A DNA stretch of 64,000 nt from Candidatus Poribacteria bacterium (GCA_028819845.1 JAPPKS010000027.1:418744-482743); one strand, 5' to 3'; shown: positions 55,294 to 63,889, numbered from the stretch's first letter. A program made the numbers and translations. The notes: generated by a model not told the origin, from the sequence alone.

Positions 55294-57051
55294 TCAACGT
55301 CCTGCGCCCGTTTTCATATCGCCCCATGTCGTATTCAGTTTATTTCGAGGAGACACTGACCGAGGTTGAGTCGGATTCTGCCAATTGGGGTTGCTAGCGA
55401 ATTTGAGGAACAACGAAACGGTTTCGCTAACCAAGTCCAGTGTGTATAACCCTCCATGCTGACCCAAGAGCATCGCCTTCCCGTCGGGCGACCAAGCAAG
55501 TCCTTCGGCGTCTAATGGATGTGTGTCCACAATAATAGTTCGAACGGCGTTCCCGTCCTGATCGATGATGAAGACGCCGTGGCCCGCGTCAAAGCTTACA
55601 ATTGGCGGAGGAAACGCCGTAAAAGTAATGTCTTGACCGTCAGGTGACCAATCGGGAGAATTTGGCGAGTGCACCGGTATATCAACGGTGTGAACTTCAA
55701 GGGTCACCGTGTTGACAGCGGTGATTGGACTGCGGATAGGACTGAAAATAATCTGAGTCCCATCACCGGACCACGCCATCTGCCTAATCCGTTTGTCCTG
55801 GTTTTTGTGAATCGCTTGTAGGTTTTTCCCGTTTGGGTCAACTATATAAACCAGAGACTTTCGCTCTCCTCGTTCCGGACGATTCACAAAGGCGATTTTG
55901 TTACCTAGCGGGGACCACGCGGGAAAATCGTTGTTGGCGGGCAAAGCGGCTAACTCGACTTCGTTCTCGCCATTGCTATCTATAATGTAAATCCTGGAGC
56001 TGTCGTCCCCCATCCACCGCGTGAACGCGATTTTTTCTCCGTCAGGGGACCAGGTGGGGTGGTATTCAGACAGGCCGTTTTTTGTCAGATTGGTTATCTG
56101 CTGTCCATTGACGGTCATGGTGAAGATGTCCGGGTTGCCGTCTCGGCTGGAAACGAAGGCGAACCGTTCTCCGTCGGGAGACCAACTGGGGTATGAGTCG
56201 TCCCCGAGGTGGGTCGTTAAACGGATAACCTCCCGTGATTCTAGATTCAATGCGTAAATGTCGGTGTTAAAGTCCCGATAAGATTCAAATGCAATCCACT
56301 TTCCGTCTGGAGAGTATCTGGGACTCCTATTGCCGCCGCCGTCAGTCACTAACGGCTCCGCATCCGTACCATCCGCCTTCGCGCGCCAAATCTCTGAAGT
56401 CGACAGCGGGGGTTCAAACGGCTTCGTCGAAAAATAGGCAATCTGAGAACCGTTCGGCGACCAACGTGGATAAGCTACTGGGTTGATCGAAGACGTGAGT
56501 CTTCGCCGATCGCCGGTCCGCACATCAAGTAGATTGACATCTTCCGCGACCCATCCATCTGGATAAGAGACAAATACAATTTTCTCGCTCACCGGTGACC
56601 AATGGGGTGAGTTTTCGTGCAGAGGCGAATCGTCGGTCAAATTTGTCGCGTTTTGTCCGTTTTCATCCATGATATAAATATCGAAATCGCCATCTGCATC
56701 TGAAGCGTAAGCGATTCGACTTCCGTCCGGCGACCAGGTTGGGTGGAGATTGCTCTTGTGCAAGGGTGAAAAAGTTAATTGCTGGCGTTTGCCAGACCTG
56801 AAGTCAAGGACAGCGATTTCGAGAATCCCCCCGATTCTCGGGACATACGCCATCTTTTTCCCATCGGGCGACAACGCCGGATAATAATCACCGCCCTCAT
56901 CGAATGTAAGTCTCTGAGTCCTGACACCGGGAAAATGCCTGTAAATCTCATCGTTCGCATGTCGGTTTGACTCGAACAGAATTTGCTCTTCAGCGTTCGC
57001 TAACAATGCCGCGAACGCAATACCTATCGCAATCACAAGGCAATGTCTCAT
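55294..57051 (-). CDS. Exported TolB-like beta-propeller protein, copy 3
   Basis: A 585-residue paralogue with a signal peptide (RHCLVIAIGIAFAALLANA), EEQILFESNRH after cleavage, the same propeller repeats (for example PSWSPDGERFAFVSSRDGN) and the tail SVSPRNKLNTTWGDMK. A GGGG site precedes the ATG. It lies 13 bases downstream of the lipoprotein gene on the same strand, so those two genes form an operon. Confidence 0.85.
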   Translation of the reverse strand: MRHCLVIAIGIAFAALLANAEEQILFESNRHANDEIYRHFPGVRTQRLTFDEGGDYYPALSPDGKKMAYVPRIGGILEIAVLDFRSGKRQQLTFSPLHKSNLHPTWSPDGSRIAYASDADGDFDIYIMDENGQNATNLTDDSPLHENSPHWSPVSEKIVFVSYPDGWVAEDVNLLDVRTGDRRRLTSSINPVAYPRWSPNGSQIAYFSTKPFEPPLSTSEIWRAKADGTDAEPLVTDGGGNRSPRYSPDGKWIAFESYRDFNTDIYALNLESREVIRLTTHLGDDSYPSWSPDGERFAFVSSRDGNPDIFTMTVNGQQITNLTKNGLSEYHPTWSPDGEKIAFTRWMGDDSSRIYIIDSNGENEVELAALPANNDFPAWSPLGNKIAFVNRPERGERKSLVYIVDPNGKNLQAIHKNQDKRIRQMAWSGDGTQIIFSPIRSPITAVNTVTLEVHTVDIPVHSPNSPDWSPDGQDITFTAFPPPIVSFDAGHGVFIIDQDGNAVRTIIVDTHPLDAEGLAWSPDGKAMLLGQHGGLYTLDLVSETVSLFLKFASNPNWQNPTQPRSVSPRNKLNTTWGDMKTGAGR

Positions 57052-57064
57052 AACCGTATACCCC

Positions 57065-57847
57065 TTAAAACGCTGTCTTGATGCGTCCCCACGTTGACGC
57101 TAGCTTATCAATGGGATTGACTGCAACTTCAAGCTTGATGCCTTCGTTGAATACAAGCATCTCTTGCACGTCAAATGCGTCATCTAGCCAATTGGTAATC
57201 CGCCACTCCTCCTCATGGAATTCAAAGGTAAAACGCGCATCTCCTTCGGCATACCATGCCAGAAATCCGCCTTCTAAAGCGTGGCCATCATTCGCAAACG
57301 CTTGGACACGATAATGCGTCACAGCTTCTATTCGTTCGGGCGTTGCATTTATGATTCGAGCCGGTCGGAAAATCTGCAATCCAATATCTTGGAAATGTGC
57401 AAACACTCTCCTCGCAGATTCGCCTTCGGTCTTGAGTTCATCAAAGATTACATCGTCGAATCGATCGTGGGGGGTTGCCATATCGGAAGTGTACCGGAAT
57501 CCATCAATCCAAAACGCACTCAGATACAGGTGTATGTCTTCCTTTTCGTAACCGTCTCGCATGCGTTCCAATACTCCGTCGATTGCGTCCTGGATAGGTT
57601 CTACACCGGGTTCCACCACCTCTGCCTCTGGGGGCACAATTTCCTCGACTAAATCTGGATTTTGGACATGTTCCTCCACAGGATCAGGTACCGCAATGTT
57701 GTCCTCGTCCGGAACGCCTGCCTCAACTTTAAGACTCTCAGTCGGCGACATAACAACGTCTATTGACGGTTCGTCTTCGTCATCGCCGCAACTCAGTATC
57801 AGACTCATAAGGCATAGGGATACGATGCAAAACATATTCAGTCTCAT
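57065..57847 (-). CDS. NTF2-like lipoprotein with shared C-terminal tail
   Basis: A 260-residue predicted lipoprotein. The signal ends in the lipobox SLILSC, and acidic residues (GDDEDE) follow the Cys. A Pro/Glu/Val-rich linker (about 30-80) leads to a SnoaL/NTF2-like domain (about 85-225) containing LERMRDGYEKEDIHLYLSAF and a FEFHEEEWRITNW strand pair. The last 20 residues hold VNPIDKLASTWGRIK, the same motif as at the ends of the neighbouring propellers, although the folds are unrelated. The ATG at 57847 follows AAGGAGAG. Its function is unknown. Confidence 0.78.
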   Translation of the reverse strand: MRLNMFCIVSLCLMSLILSCGDDEDEPSIDVVMSPTESLKVEAGVPDEDNIAVPDPVEEHVQNPDLVEEIVPPEAEVVEPGVEPIQDAIDGVLERMRDGYEKEDIHLYLSAFWIDGFRYTSDMATPHDRFDDVIFDELKTEGESARRVFAHFQDIGLQIFRPARIINATPERIEAVTHYRVQAFANDGHALEGGFLAWYAEGDARFTFEFHEEEWRITNWLDDAFDVQEMLVFNEGIKLEVAVNPIDKLASTWGRIKTAF

Positions 57848-57921
57848 TTGTGGCTCTCCTTGGATCTGATTGGAATCTCTGTTCTCCTTAGTGGAGTCTG
57901 ATCGCATGAATCATCAAGGCG

Positions 57922-59868
57922 CTAGCGTTTTTTCAGTTCAGCCCATGTTGAAATCCGTTTTCCGCTGGGGTTCACGGCATACACATAGCCCGGCTTGACC
58001 CAATCCGCATCGCCCGCGTCTTTCATCCATAAGCTGGCGTTTTCATTCATGGTATCAATCAGATATAGCCTATTTTCCTGTTGAGTGCCTACCCGTTTCC
58101 GCTCGATTGACAACAAGAGATGTGAGCGGTCTGGCGCCCACACTAACCGGCGAAAATTCCATTCTGATTTAAAATCTAAGTGGTCAATGCCCCTAAGAAA
58201 AATCTCCCTTTGTACCGAAGTATTGGGGTTGGTCAAGTATAGCGCAAGCATTTGATCGGCAAAGAAAGGGCCGTCTTCATTCCTTTGCGCACTGAAGAGG
58301 AGGCTGTTTCCGTCCGGCGACCAAACAGGGCTCCACCAGAATTCTATTCCGTCAGTGTTTAACTGGGTTGGCAAGCCTCCTTCAGTTTGAATTCGCATTA
58401 GACCGACATTATCGTTTGCTTCAGGGTCGACATAAATGAGGTTCTGACTATCGGGCGACCACGCAGGGCGGAACATAGCCCGACCATCAAGTTGATTCAC
58501 TTTCGAACGTAAAATGGGCGTTTCCTTGAGGCCTTGTGGGTCGATGCGATAAAGCCCCCAACTGTCTTTATCGCCAGACGCGAATGCTATCCATTTGCCA
58601 TCCGGCGACCAAGCCGGCGCCCCGACGAATTCGCGTTGGATTTCCGTGATTTGTTGGACGTTTTCGCCGTCGCGGTCCATCGTATAGATTTGCCTCGCGC
58701 CGTCACGATCTGATAGGAAGACGATTTTTTCCCCATCCGGAGACCAGAATGGAGCTGCATTTAATCCGAGTTCAAACGTCAATTGCTGTGGATTTTTACC
58801 GGTCTCATTCATCACGAAGATTGTGCTATTACGCTCTTCGGTTAATCTCGCGTAGACAATCTCGCTTCCGTCAGGCGACCAGTGTGCAGTTCCTTCATGT
58901 TCCGGCGACTGCGTCAAATTTGTCATATTTTTTCCATTGGCGTCCATGACATAGATGTCATTCGATTCAGCTTCTTGATCGAATGGTAAAGCGGCGAACA
59001 GAAATTTCAACCCATCCGGACTCCAAGCCAGCGGTATACTGTGCATCGTTTTTTCAGATGTTAACGCCGCAGCGCTGCCATCAGCCAGGTTCATCGAATA
59101 AATTTGAATCGGATTGGGCGCAGTGCGGTTGATTTCAATTAACGTGACGTAGGCAATTTCGCGCTGACTCGGCGACCATGCAGGGATTGTATTGACGTGA
59201 ACAGACGACGCATCGGTCAAGAATTCGAGTTCTCTTTGCCTTACCTCGATGACGTTGTTCCCCTTGTCGTCAGTAATAAATAGCCTGTCGTGAAGACGCC
59301 CCTCATCTTCTTGGCTAAATATAATGCGCCGGCCATCGGGCGACCAACTGGGATTCGAAATACGAGTCGGTAGGTCCGGTTGAAGAATATGCCGTATGTC
59401 GTGAGTGTTCATATTCACTACGCTAAGGTATGTTTGATCGCCGCCTTGTGCACCTATTGACGTGATAAAGAGGATTTGTTGTCCATCGGGCGACCAATCG
59501 AGATCGGTGAATCTGGCATCCCATTCGGCATTGCCCGTCAGTTTTTCAACTCGATCGGCTGCGATGTGCAATTTGAAAATATCCGATTGTCCTCCCGGTG
59601 GACTGGACACAAAGGCGACCTCAGCACCGTCAGGTGAAATTGTGGGCGAACTTACGAACATATTGCGCGTGAGTTGAGTCGGATTGCCGTCCAATCCTTC
59701 AACTAGAAACATATCGGGTGTTACGCCGAGGTCGGAAACATACACGATTTTGTCGGCGAAATTAATCGCTTGTACCGAACACGGGATGAATAGCAGCACC
59801 GCCGTAGCGATCCTGGTAACGAAACGGATGTAAACAACCTTCGGTCGAGAAATGGGGCGAACGCTCAT
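57922..59868 (-). CDS. Exported TolB-like beta-propeller protein, copy 4 (divergent)
   Basis: A 648-residue protein, the most divergent of the four. The N-terminus has a signal-like segment (IATAVLLFIPCSVQA) followed by INFADKIVYVSDLG. Many repeats with WSPDG cores follow, such as PFWSPDGEKIVFLSDRDG. The tail is VNPSGKRISTWAELKKR. ATG 59868 has a GGAGG site; an upstream ATG would add seven codons. It is first in the minus-strand block, 74 bases before the lipoprotein gene, and may lead one transcript through copy 3. Confidence 0.83.
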   Translation of the reverse strand: MSVRPISRPKVVYIRFVTRIATAVLLFIPCSVQAINFADKIVYVSDLGVTPDMFLVEGLDGNPTQLTRNMFVSSPTISPDGAEVAFVSSPPGGQSDIFKLHIAADRVEKLTGNAEWDARFTDLDWSPDGQQILFITSIGAQGGDQTYLSVVNMNTHDIRHILQPDLPTRISNPSWSPDGRRIIFSQEDEGRLHDRLFITDDKGNNVIEVRQRELEFLTDASSVHVNTIPAWSPSQREIAYVTLIEINRTAPNPIQIYSMNLADGSAAALTSEKTMHSIPLAWSPDGLKFLFAALPFDQEAESNDIYVMDANGKNMTNLTQSPEHEGTAHWSPDGSEIVYARLTEERNSTIFVMNETGKNPQQLTFELGLNAAPFWSPDGEKIVFLSDRDGARQIYTMDRDGENVQQITEIQREFVGAPAWSPDGKWIAFASGDKDSWGLYRIDPQGLKETPILRSKVNQLDGRAMFRPAWSPDSQNLIYVDPEANDNVGLMRIQTEGGLPTQLNTDGIEFWWSPVWSPDGNSLLFSAQRNEDGPFFADQMLALYLTNPNTSVQREIFLRGIDHLDFKSEWNFRRLVWAPDRSHLLLSIERKRVGTQQENRLYLIDTMNENASLWMKDAGDADWVKPGYVYAVNPSGKRISTWAELKKR

Positions 59869-60564
59869 CAGACTTACCTCCGTACTCAATTGGGAAATGG
59901 AATTACTTTAAGGTAGGATTGCTCCGCAACGCTTCGGAGCGGAGATTTCTATTGCTTGGTAAAAAGCAATTTAGATGCCAACGCCAAATCTCTTTAATTA
60001 TCGGGCTATTTCTAGTAGTGGGTGAGGTTATGCAGGAGAGAACTGTTGTAGCAGTGATACAAAGGTGTAGCACACGCGTCACAGTCACAATCGGGAAATT
60101 AGAACGTGTTTGTCCACCGGCGAGATTTCTGATTGTGGGATTAAGGGCGGGGTGTTAATTTCGAACCCTCTAGCTCCCCCTATAACAAGCTTACTATTAC
60201 CCACAAGTCTCTGGAGTGAGACATCCTCTATGTTGGGGCTAAGAACGATTGCTCATTTCGGTATGGTGTAAACTGTGTGAGGGACATCCCTGTCCCGATA
60301 ATCAGGGCTAGGAAGCCCTTCCCACAAGTGCTTCACAACACGGTTACGTCAAGAATAAGGCGAGAAAACCCGTACCATATCCGACTTTGCGGACTTGTGT
60401 GAAATAGTAAGCTTAGCAAGGGGGAGGATGAAATGTTCCATTTGGAAGCGTCGACTTGGAACGCAGGAGTGCTAATCTCGTTCCTTCTAGCTTCCCGTTA
60501 GAAACGTGGAGGAGGTTAAGTGGTTAATTCAAGCAGTAAGCAGCGCCGCCGACCTAGATTTTCA
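59869..60564. other. Repeat-rich 700-base region without genes
   Basis: No coding frame is convincing. The stretch holds a 256-base inverted-repeat element (60172-60427), two nested hairpins within it, and a degenerate direct repeat: the ~40 bases at 60145-60185 resemble 60459-60500 (both have a TTAAT/CTAAT core then TCG, CCTTCTAGCT/CCCTCTAGCT). It looks like decayed mobile sequence next to the recombinase gene. Confidence 0.5.
60172..60427. mobile_element. MITE-like element with imperfect inverted termini
   Basis: The segment 60187-60210 is the reverse complement of 60391-60414 at 21 of 24 positions, including a perfect 12-base block AAGCTTACTATT. Outside it, CTCCCCCT and AGGGGGAG also pair. 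The ends thus form inverted repeats of about 36 bases around a 180-base centre with no gene. Two hairpins lie inside: GGGACA-TCCC-TGTCCC and AGGGCT-AGGA-AGCCCT (around 60283-60321). Size and structure suit a non-autonomous element or a structured RNA. No target-site duplication was established. Confidence 0.4.
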
Positions 60565-60954
60565 TTATTGTGTTGGCTGTTCTCCTTCTAGCATCATCGC
60601 TGCGAAGGTCATGATATCGTTTTGAAAATCTTCGGTAAAGTCATTTGACGTTTTGACTTGGGCAAATCGGTTGAACACCGTTTCTATCGCCTGAATTAAC
60701 TCCTCAGATTTACCCGCGGCAGCCGCCCTTTCCTTCAGCTCATGCAGGATTCTCTGTTGGGCAGCCGCTTCTTTTTCCGCTAGTATTTCTTCGATCGATT
60801 TGCTATAGGTTAAACGAAGCGTTTCAACTATGTGGTATGCCATCGACCTATTGTATCGTTGCGAATCGCGTTTGGCACCTTCGTAAACTTCAATCGGTAA
60901 CAATAGGCTTACCTGTTTCTTTAGTGAGTTTTTTGCCTGTCGATATTCTTTCAT
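60565..60954 (-). CDS. Ribbon-helix-helix-like DNA-binding protein
   Basis: A 129-residue protein not assigned to a named family. Residues ~12-50 (KKQVSLLLPIEVYEGAKRD then RSMAYHIVETLRL) fit the strand-helix-helix of Arc/MetJ-type RHH repressors. The rest is a Glu/Ala/Lys-rich helical region. The second ATG (60954) has an AGAGG site at a good distance. An inverted repeat lies 45 bases upstream and could be its operator. Its place downstream of the recombinase gene suggests a regulator or accessory factor of a mobile unit. Confidence 0.6.
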   Translation of the reverse strand: MKEYRQAKNSLKKQVSLLLPIEVYEGAKRDSQRYNRSMAYHIVETLRLTYSKSIEEILAEKEAAAQQRILHELKERAAAAGKSEELIQAIETVFNRFAQVKTSNDFTEDFQNDIMTFAAMMLEGEQPTQ

Positions 60955-60998
60955 ATGCATCCTCTGGATTTATGCTATTTCCGAAAGTTGAATGAGTG

Positions 60999-61019
60999 AA
61001 ATCACTAAATATGTGATTT
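60999..61019 (-). promoter_or_regulatory. Inverted repeat upstream of the RHH-like gene
   Basis: AAATCAC (60999-61005), seven bases, GTGATTT (61013-61019). A perfect 7-bp inverted repeat in an AT-rich stretch 45 bases before the start codon. RHH proteins commonly bind such repeats in their own promoters; the assignment is inference. Confidence 0.35.
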
Positions 61020-61163
61020 AAGACGGCGCTAATTGCTACAATACAAAAATAATAACATGCAGGGATACATCATGTCAATAATAATTCGAAAGGAATATAA
61101 TAAACATTTACAGTTAAAGAATTTGTAATTCCAAATAATAGGAACGTACTATAATTCGGAATA

Positions 61164-62066
61164 TTACTCCCACGCAATGCTGTCCATAGTCTTTTGTAAA
61201 TCTCGTTCTGTAGGCATTGTATAAATTTTGGTTGTGTTAACACTTGAATGTCCGAGAATTGTTGCGACTCTATCGATAGGCTGTCCAGCATCAATAAGGT
61301 TCTTAGCACAGGTATGTCTAAGCGAATGCGGTGATACATGCTCTATTTTTGCAATATACGCATATTTTTTGATAATATAACGTACGCCGCGGTCGGTCAG
61401 CGGCGTTCGTTTCTGTCCGTAAAACAGGAACTCAGACGCCTCGAGCTGTGTCGCAGTGGTCCGAGTACCCTTGCCGTTTTGTGACTCCAAATAGTCCTTT
61501 AAAATGCGGACAACAGTTGGGTTTAACGGGATTGTCCGCCGCTTCGTACCTTTGCCTTGGCGGACTGTAATCATATTGCTATTCTCAGATATAATAATAT
61601 CAGAAACGTGAAGGTTACAGAGTTCGTTTACGCGTATACCGGTGTGTAACAAGGTCGTGATAATCGCCAGATCCCGAATATTTCCTGATCTCCGAACCGT
61701 CCTGATCAACGCGAGTTGTTGCTTACGTTCTAGCGCGGCGGGGCCAAGCGGCTCCTCAGCCACGGGTCGAACACCTTCAACCGGGTTATTGGGTATCAGG
61801 TCGTTTTCGCGCGCCCACTGGCAGAAGCTGGAGATGCTGATTAAGCGGCGGTTAATGGTTGACGGTTTTCTGCCCTGATCGAGCATATCTTTGCGGTAGT
61901 CGATTACATCTAGCGGTGTGATGTTCTCCGGGTCAATCGATTCTCCCGTCTCTGTCTCGAACCAGTGCGAAAATGAACGCAAATCCGTCATGTAGGCTTG
62001 AATTGTCTTCTCGGACTTGTCTAAATCGTACAGATAGTCTCGGTAGTCTTGTAAATTGTCGTTCAA
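61164..62066 (-). CDS. Tyrosine recombinase (XerC/D-like integrase)
   Basis: A 300-residue site-specific recombinase. The N-terminal SAM-like core-binding domain (about 1-90) has EKTIQAYMTDLRSF. The catalytic residues are all present: R145 (GIRVNELC), K172 (RQGKGTKRR), H247 and R250 (HSLRH), H273 (LGHSSVNTT) and the nucleophile Y282. The start is TTG at 62066, supported by AAGGAG eight bases upstream. It is probably not the chromosomal XerC/D, given its setting beside a palindromic site, an RHH protein and repeats; more likely it belongs to an integrative element or a local inversion system. Confidence 0.9.
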   Translation of the reverse strand: MNDNLQDYRDYLYDLDKSEKTIQAYMTDLRSFSHWFETETGESIDPENITPLDVIDYRKDMLDQGRKPSTINRRLISISSFCQWARENDLIPNNPVEGVRPVAEEPLGPAALERKQQLALIRTVRRSGNIRDLAIITTLLHTGIRVNELCNLHVSDIIISENSNMITVRQGKGTKRRTIPLNPTVVRILKDYLESQNGKGTRTTATQLEASEFLFYGQKRTPLTDRGVRYIIKKYAYIAKIEHVSPHSLRHTCAKNLIDAGQPIDRVATILGHSSVNTTKIYTMPTERDLQKTMDSIAWE

Positions 62067-62531
62067 TTTGTGTTCTCCTTATCGGACGTGTTTTTTCAAA
62101 GCAGTAATTCTACAGTATTCCCGCCGTAGTATATTGGAATTTGAAAAATGGCTGGAAAGTCAGTCTACATCGGGGTTGCCGGCGAATCGGTTTTGCGGTT
62201 TCGCCCGCTGACCCGACGACAACTGTGACTTAAAAAACGAACTTTTTCGGAGAACGTTTCCACTTATCGGACGTTTTCGGGGGTTAAAACGTCCGATAAG
62301 GTTAGTTATCGGACATTTCGACTTCGAGAGTCAGATATATCACCGATATGCCGCTGCGGTGGCTGTAACCGTTTCAAATTTACACATGAATTGGTACGTA
62401 CGTTTGCTGCCACGCCCGCGGACTGGATGAATACCGGTTGCGTCACGAAATCGAACCGGTGGCATGAATTAAGAATATTGGTTTAGCTGTACCAATCCAA
62501 AGATTTCTTTACACCAGTCCTCGGCACACGC
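62067..62531. other. Upstream region of the recombinase with repeated sites
   Basis: No gene is seen in these 465 bases. Four copies of TTATCGGAC occur: plus strand at 62079-62087, 62264-62272 and 62306-62314, minus strand at 62291-62299. The first overlaps the recombinase Shine-Dalgarno region, so binding there could also block its expression. Confidence 0.6.
62263..62300. repeat. 15-bp palindromic arms around 8 bp: likely recombination site
   Basis: CTTATCGGACGTTTT (62263-62277) and its exact reverse complement AAAACGTCCGATAAG (62286-62300) flank an 8-base spacer (62278-62285). Tyrosine recombinase core sites have just this shape: two inverted arms of 11-15 bp around a 6-8 bp crossover. 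It lies ~200 bases upstream of the recombinase gene. Confidence 0.6.
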
Positions 62532-62741
62532 TTAACCGGTGAAGAAATCGAAGATGTTGTCGAGGCGGGATGTATCCGCTTTGTAGATTTCAGTGTATTG
62601 GCATTGCGTACATGACACGGTAGTAAACTTCTTGTTTTGGACATCGAACACCTTGGCGAATGCACCGCCTGTTGCTTGAAATACATCTGTCTCGAATTCA
62701 TTGTTGCTGCATTTGGGGCAACTCCATTTTTCGTGCCGCAT
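62532..62741 (-). CDS. Small zinc-ribbon protein (DUF2082-like)
   Basis: A 69-residue protein with two CxxC knuckles: CPKC near residue 8 and CTQC near 45. The segment between them (ATGGAFAKVFDVQNKKFTTVSC) is characteristic of the short 'nucleic-acid-binding zinc ribbon' family (PF09855-like, from memory). The ATG at 62741 has an AAGGAGA site; the longer frame from 62783 is not needed. Its function is unknown. Confidence 0.8.
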   Translation of the reverse strand: MRHEKWSCPKCSNNEFETDVFQATGGAFAKVFDVQNKKFTTVSCTQCQYTEIYKADTSRLDNIFDFFTG

Positions 62742-63011
62742 ATCTAATTCTCCTTTTCTCAGGTTGAATTCTGAATTTAGCACAACCGGTATGATAGCAC
62801 AAACCGCTCGATCGGCACATAGAAATGCGGAATCGATTTCCTGTTTTTCTGGACGGGTGGAAATGTGCTATGATAAAATCAAGTTTGCACGTGTTATGCT
62901 TTAATCTTTGCCTATACCTGCATCGCATGGCGGAGCAACCGCGTTTTGAAAACCTACTTGGTTTCTAAAGCCAGGGTCACAATGCGATTGACGGCTTTTT
63001 GTAAGTTTTGA

Positions 63012-63043
63012 GAAACCGAGTTTTGGGGAAAAAACTCGGTTTC
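63012..63043. repeat. Perfect 13-bp hairpin repeat, copy 2
   Basis: GAAACCGAGTTTT (63012-63024) pairs with AAAACTCGGTTTC (63031-63043) around a 6-base loop. It shares the AAACCGAGTTTT/AAAACTCGGTTT core with 284-316, 62.7 kb away. It lies in the leader of the PhyH gene, 33 bases before its start codon. Confidence 0.7.
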
Positions 63044-63076
63044 AAAACAGTTTTTCCGTTGACCGGCGGAGGATTC

Positions 63077-63889
63077 ATGACTGTAAGATGTGAAGACGTA
63101 GATTTAGATCTTAAAGTATCCGAGTTCAGGATAAACGGCTTCGCGGTGATTGAGGATGTATTGTCCGCCGCGACGGTAGACCGCGTCCGAGAAGCGTTTC
63201 TGCCGATGCTTGAACACGTCAGAACGCGGGAAGACGGTATCGCGCCCAAAGAGTGGGGCGAGCTGCGTACCGGGTATGGGCGCCAACAGATGGTCAACCG
63301 TTACACACTGACCATCCCTTGGGTGCCGCCGTTCGCGGACCCGGAGGTGTACGAGAACCCGGTTATACTGGAATTCCTCCGGCGTTATTGGGACAGAGAC
63401 GATTTTTACATCAAGTGTTTTCACTCCAACAACCCGTATCCGGGCAGCGAGTTTCAGCCTTGGCATAGAGATGTCGAACTTGCAAAAGAGATCCCGCATG
63501 TCGGGCTTGACACGTGTCCGTCAATAGGCGTTAAGTTTCCGCTCGTGGACACGTCCGAGGAGAACGGCAGTATTGAGGTATTGCCTTCGTCGCAGTATCT
63601 CGCGAATCCCGACCTGGAAGGGCGGTACGATGAGGTGTTGACGCAAGGGAATTTTCCGTCCGCGCAGCGGCTGAATGTGAAAAAAGGTACGATGTGGATA
63701 CAGGATCCCCGCATACTGCATCGGGGTACGCCAAACACTTCCGATTCGCCGCGTCCCGAAATTGTGGTCTGCTATACGTTGTGGTGGATGAGTATCGGCG
63801 GCCCGATAAAGGTGCCGCCGGAGACATACGACGGGCTATCGGAGCGCGCACGTGAGCTTTTTCAATTTTGCAGCGTTGTCGACTACTGA
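63077..63889 (+). CDS. Phytanoyl-CoA dioxygenase (PhyH) family protein, second copy
   Basis: A 270-residue Fe(II)/2-oxoglutarate oxygenase-like protein. The triad is H130-x-D132 (WHRDVE) and H215 (RILHRGTPN), with a following Arg for 2-oxoglutarate. The N-terminal FRINGFAVIEDVLSAATVDRV is typical. ATG 63077 has a GGCGGAGG site; the open frame extends upstream through the hairpin repeat and is not used. It is only distantly like the copy at 9844, so they likely have different substrates. Confidence 0.87.
   Translation: MTVRCEDVDLDLKVSEFRINGFAVIEDVLSAATVDRVREAFLPMLEHVRTREDGIAPKEWGELRTGYGRQQMVNRYTLTIPWVPPFADPEVYENPVILEFLRRYWDRDDFYIKCFHSNNPYPGSEFQPWHRDVELAKEIPHVGLDTCPSIGVKFPLVDTSEENGSIEVLPSSQYLANPDLEGRYDEVLTQGNFPSAQRLNVKKGTMWIQDPRILHRGTPNTSDSPRPEIVVCYTLWWMSIGGPIKVPPETYDGLSERARELFQFCSVVDY

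Noticed and set aside
51478-59868. Calling these genes tolB of a Tol-Pal system
   Set aside because: They share only the propeller repeats; no TolB N-terminal domain and no tolQRA or pal neighbours are present.
60150-60180. A TTCGAA-containing stretch that recalls a tRNA T-loop
   Set aside because: The flanking bases do not form the 5-bp T-stem on either strand and no acceptor or anticodon arms are nearby.
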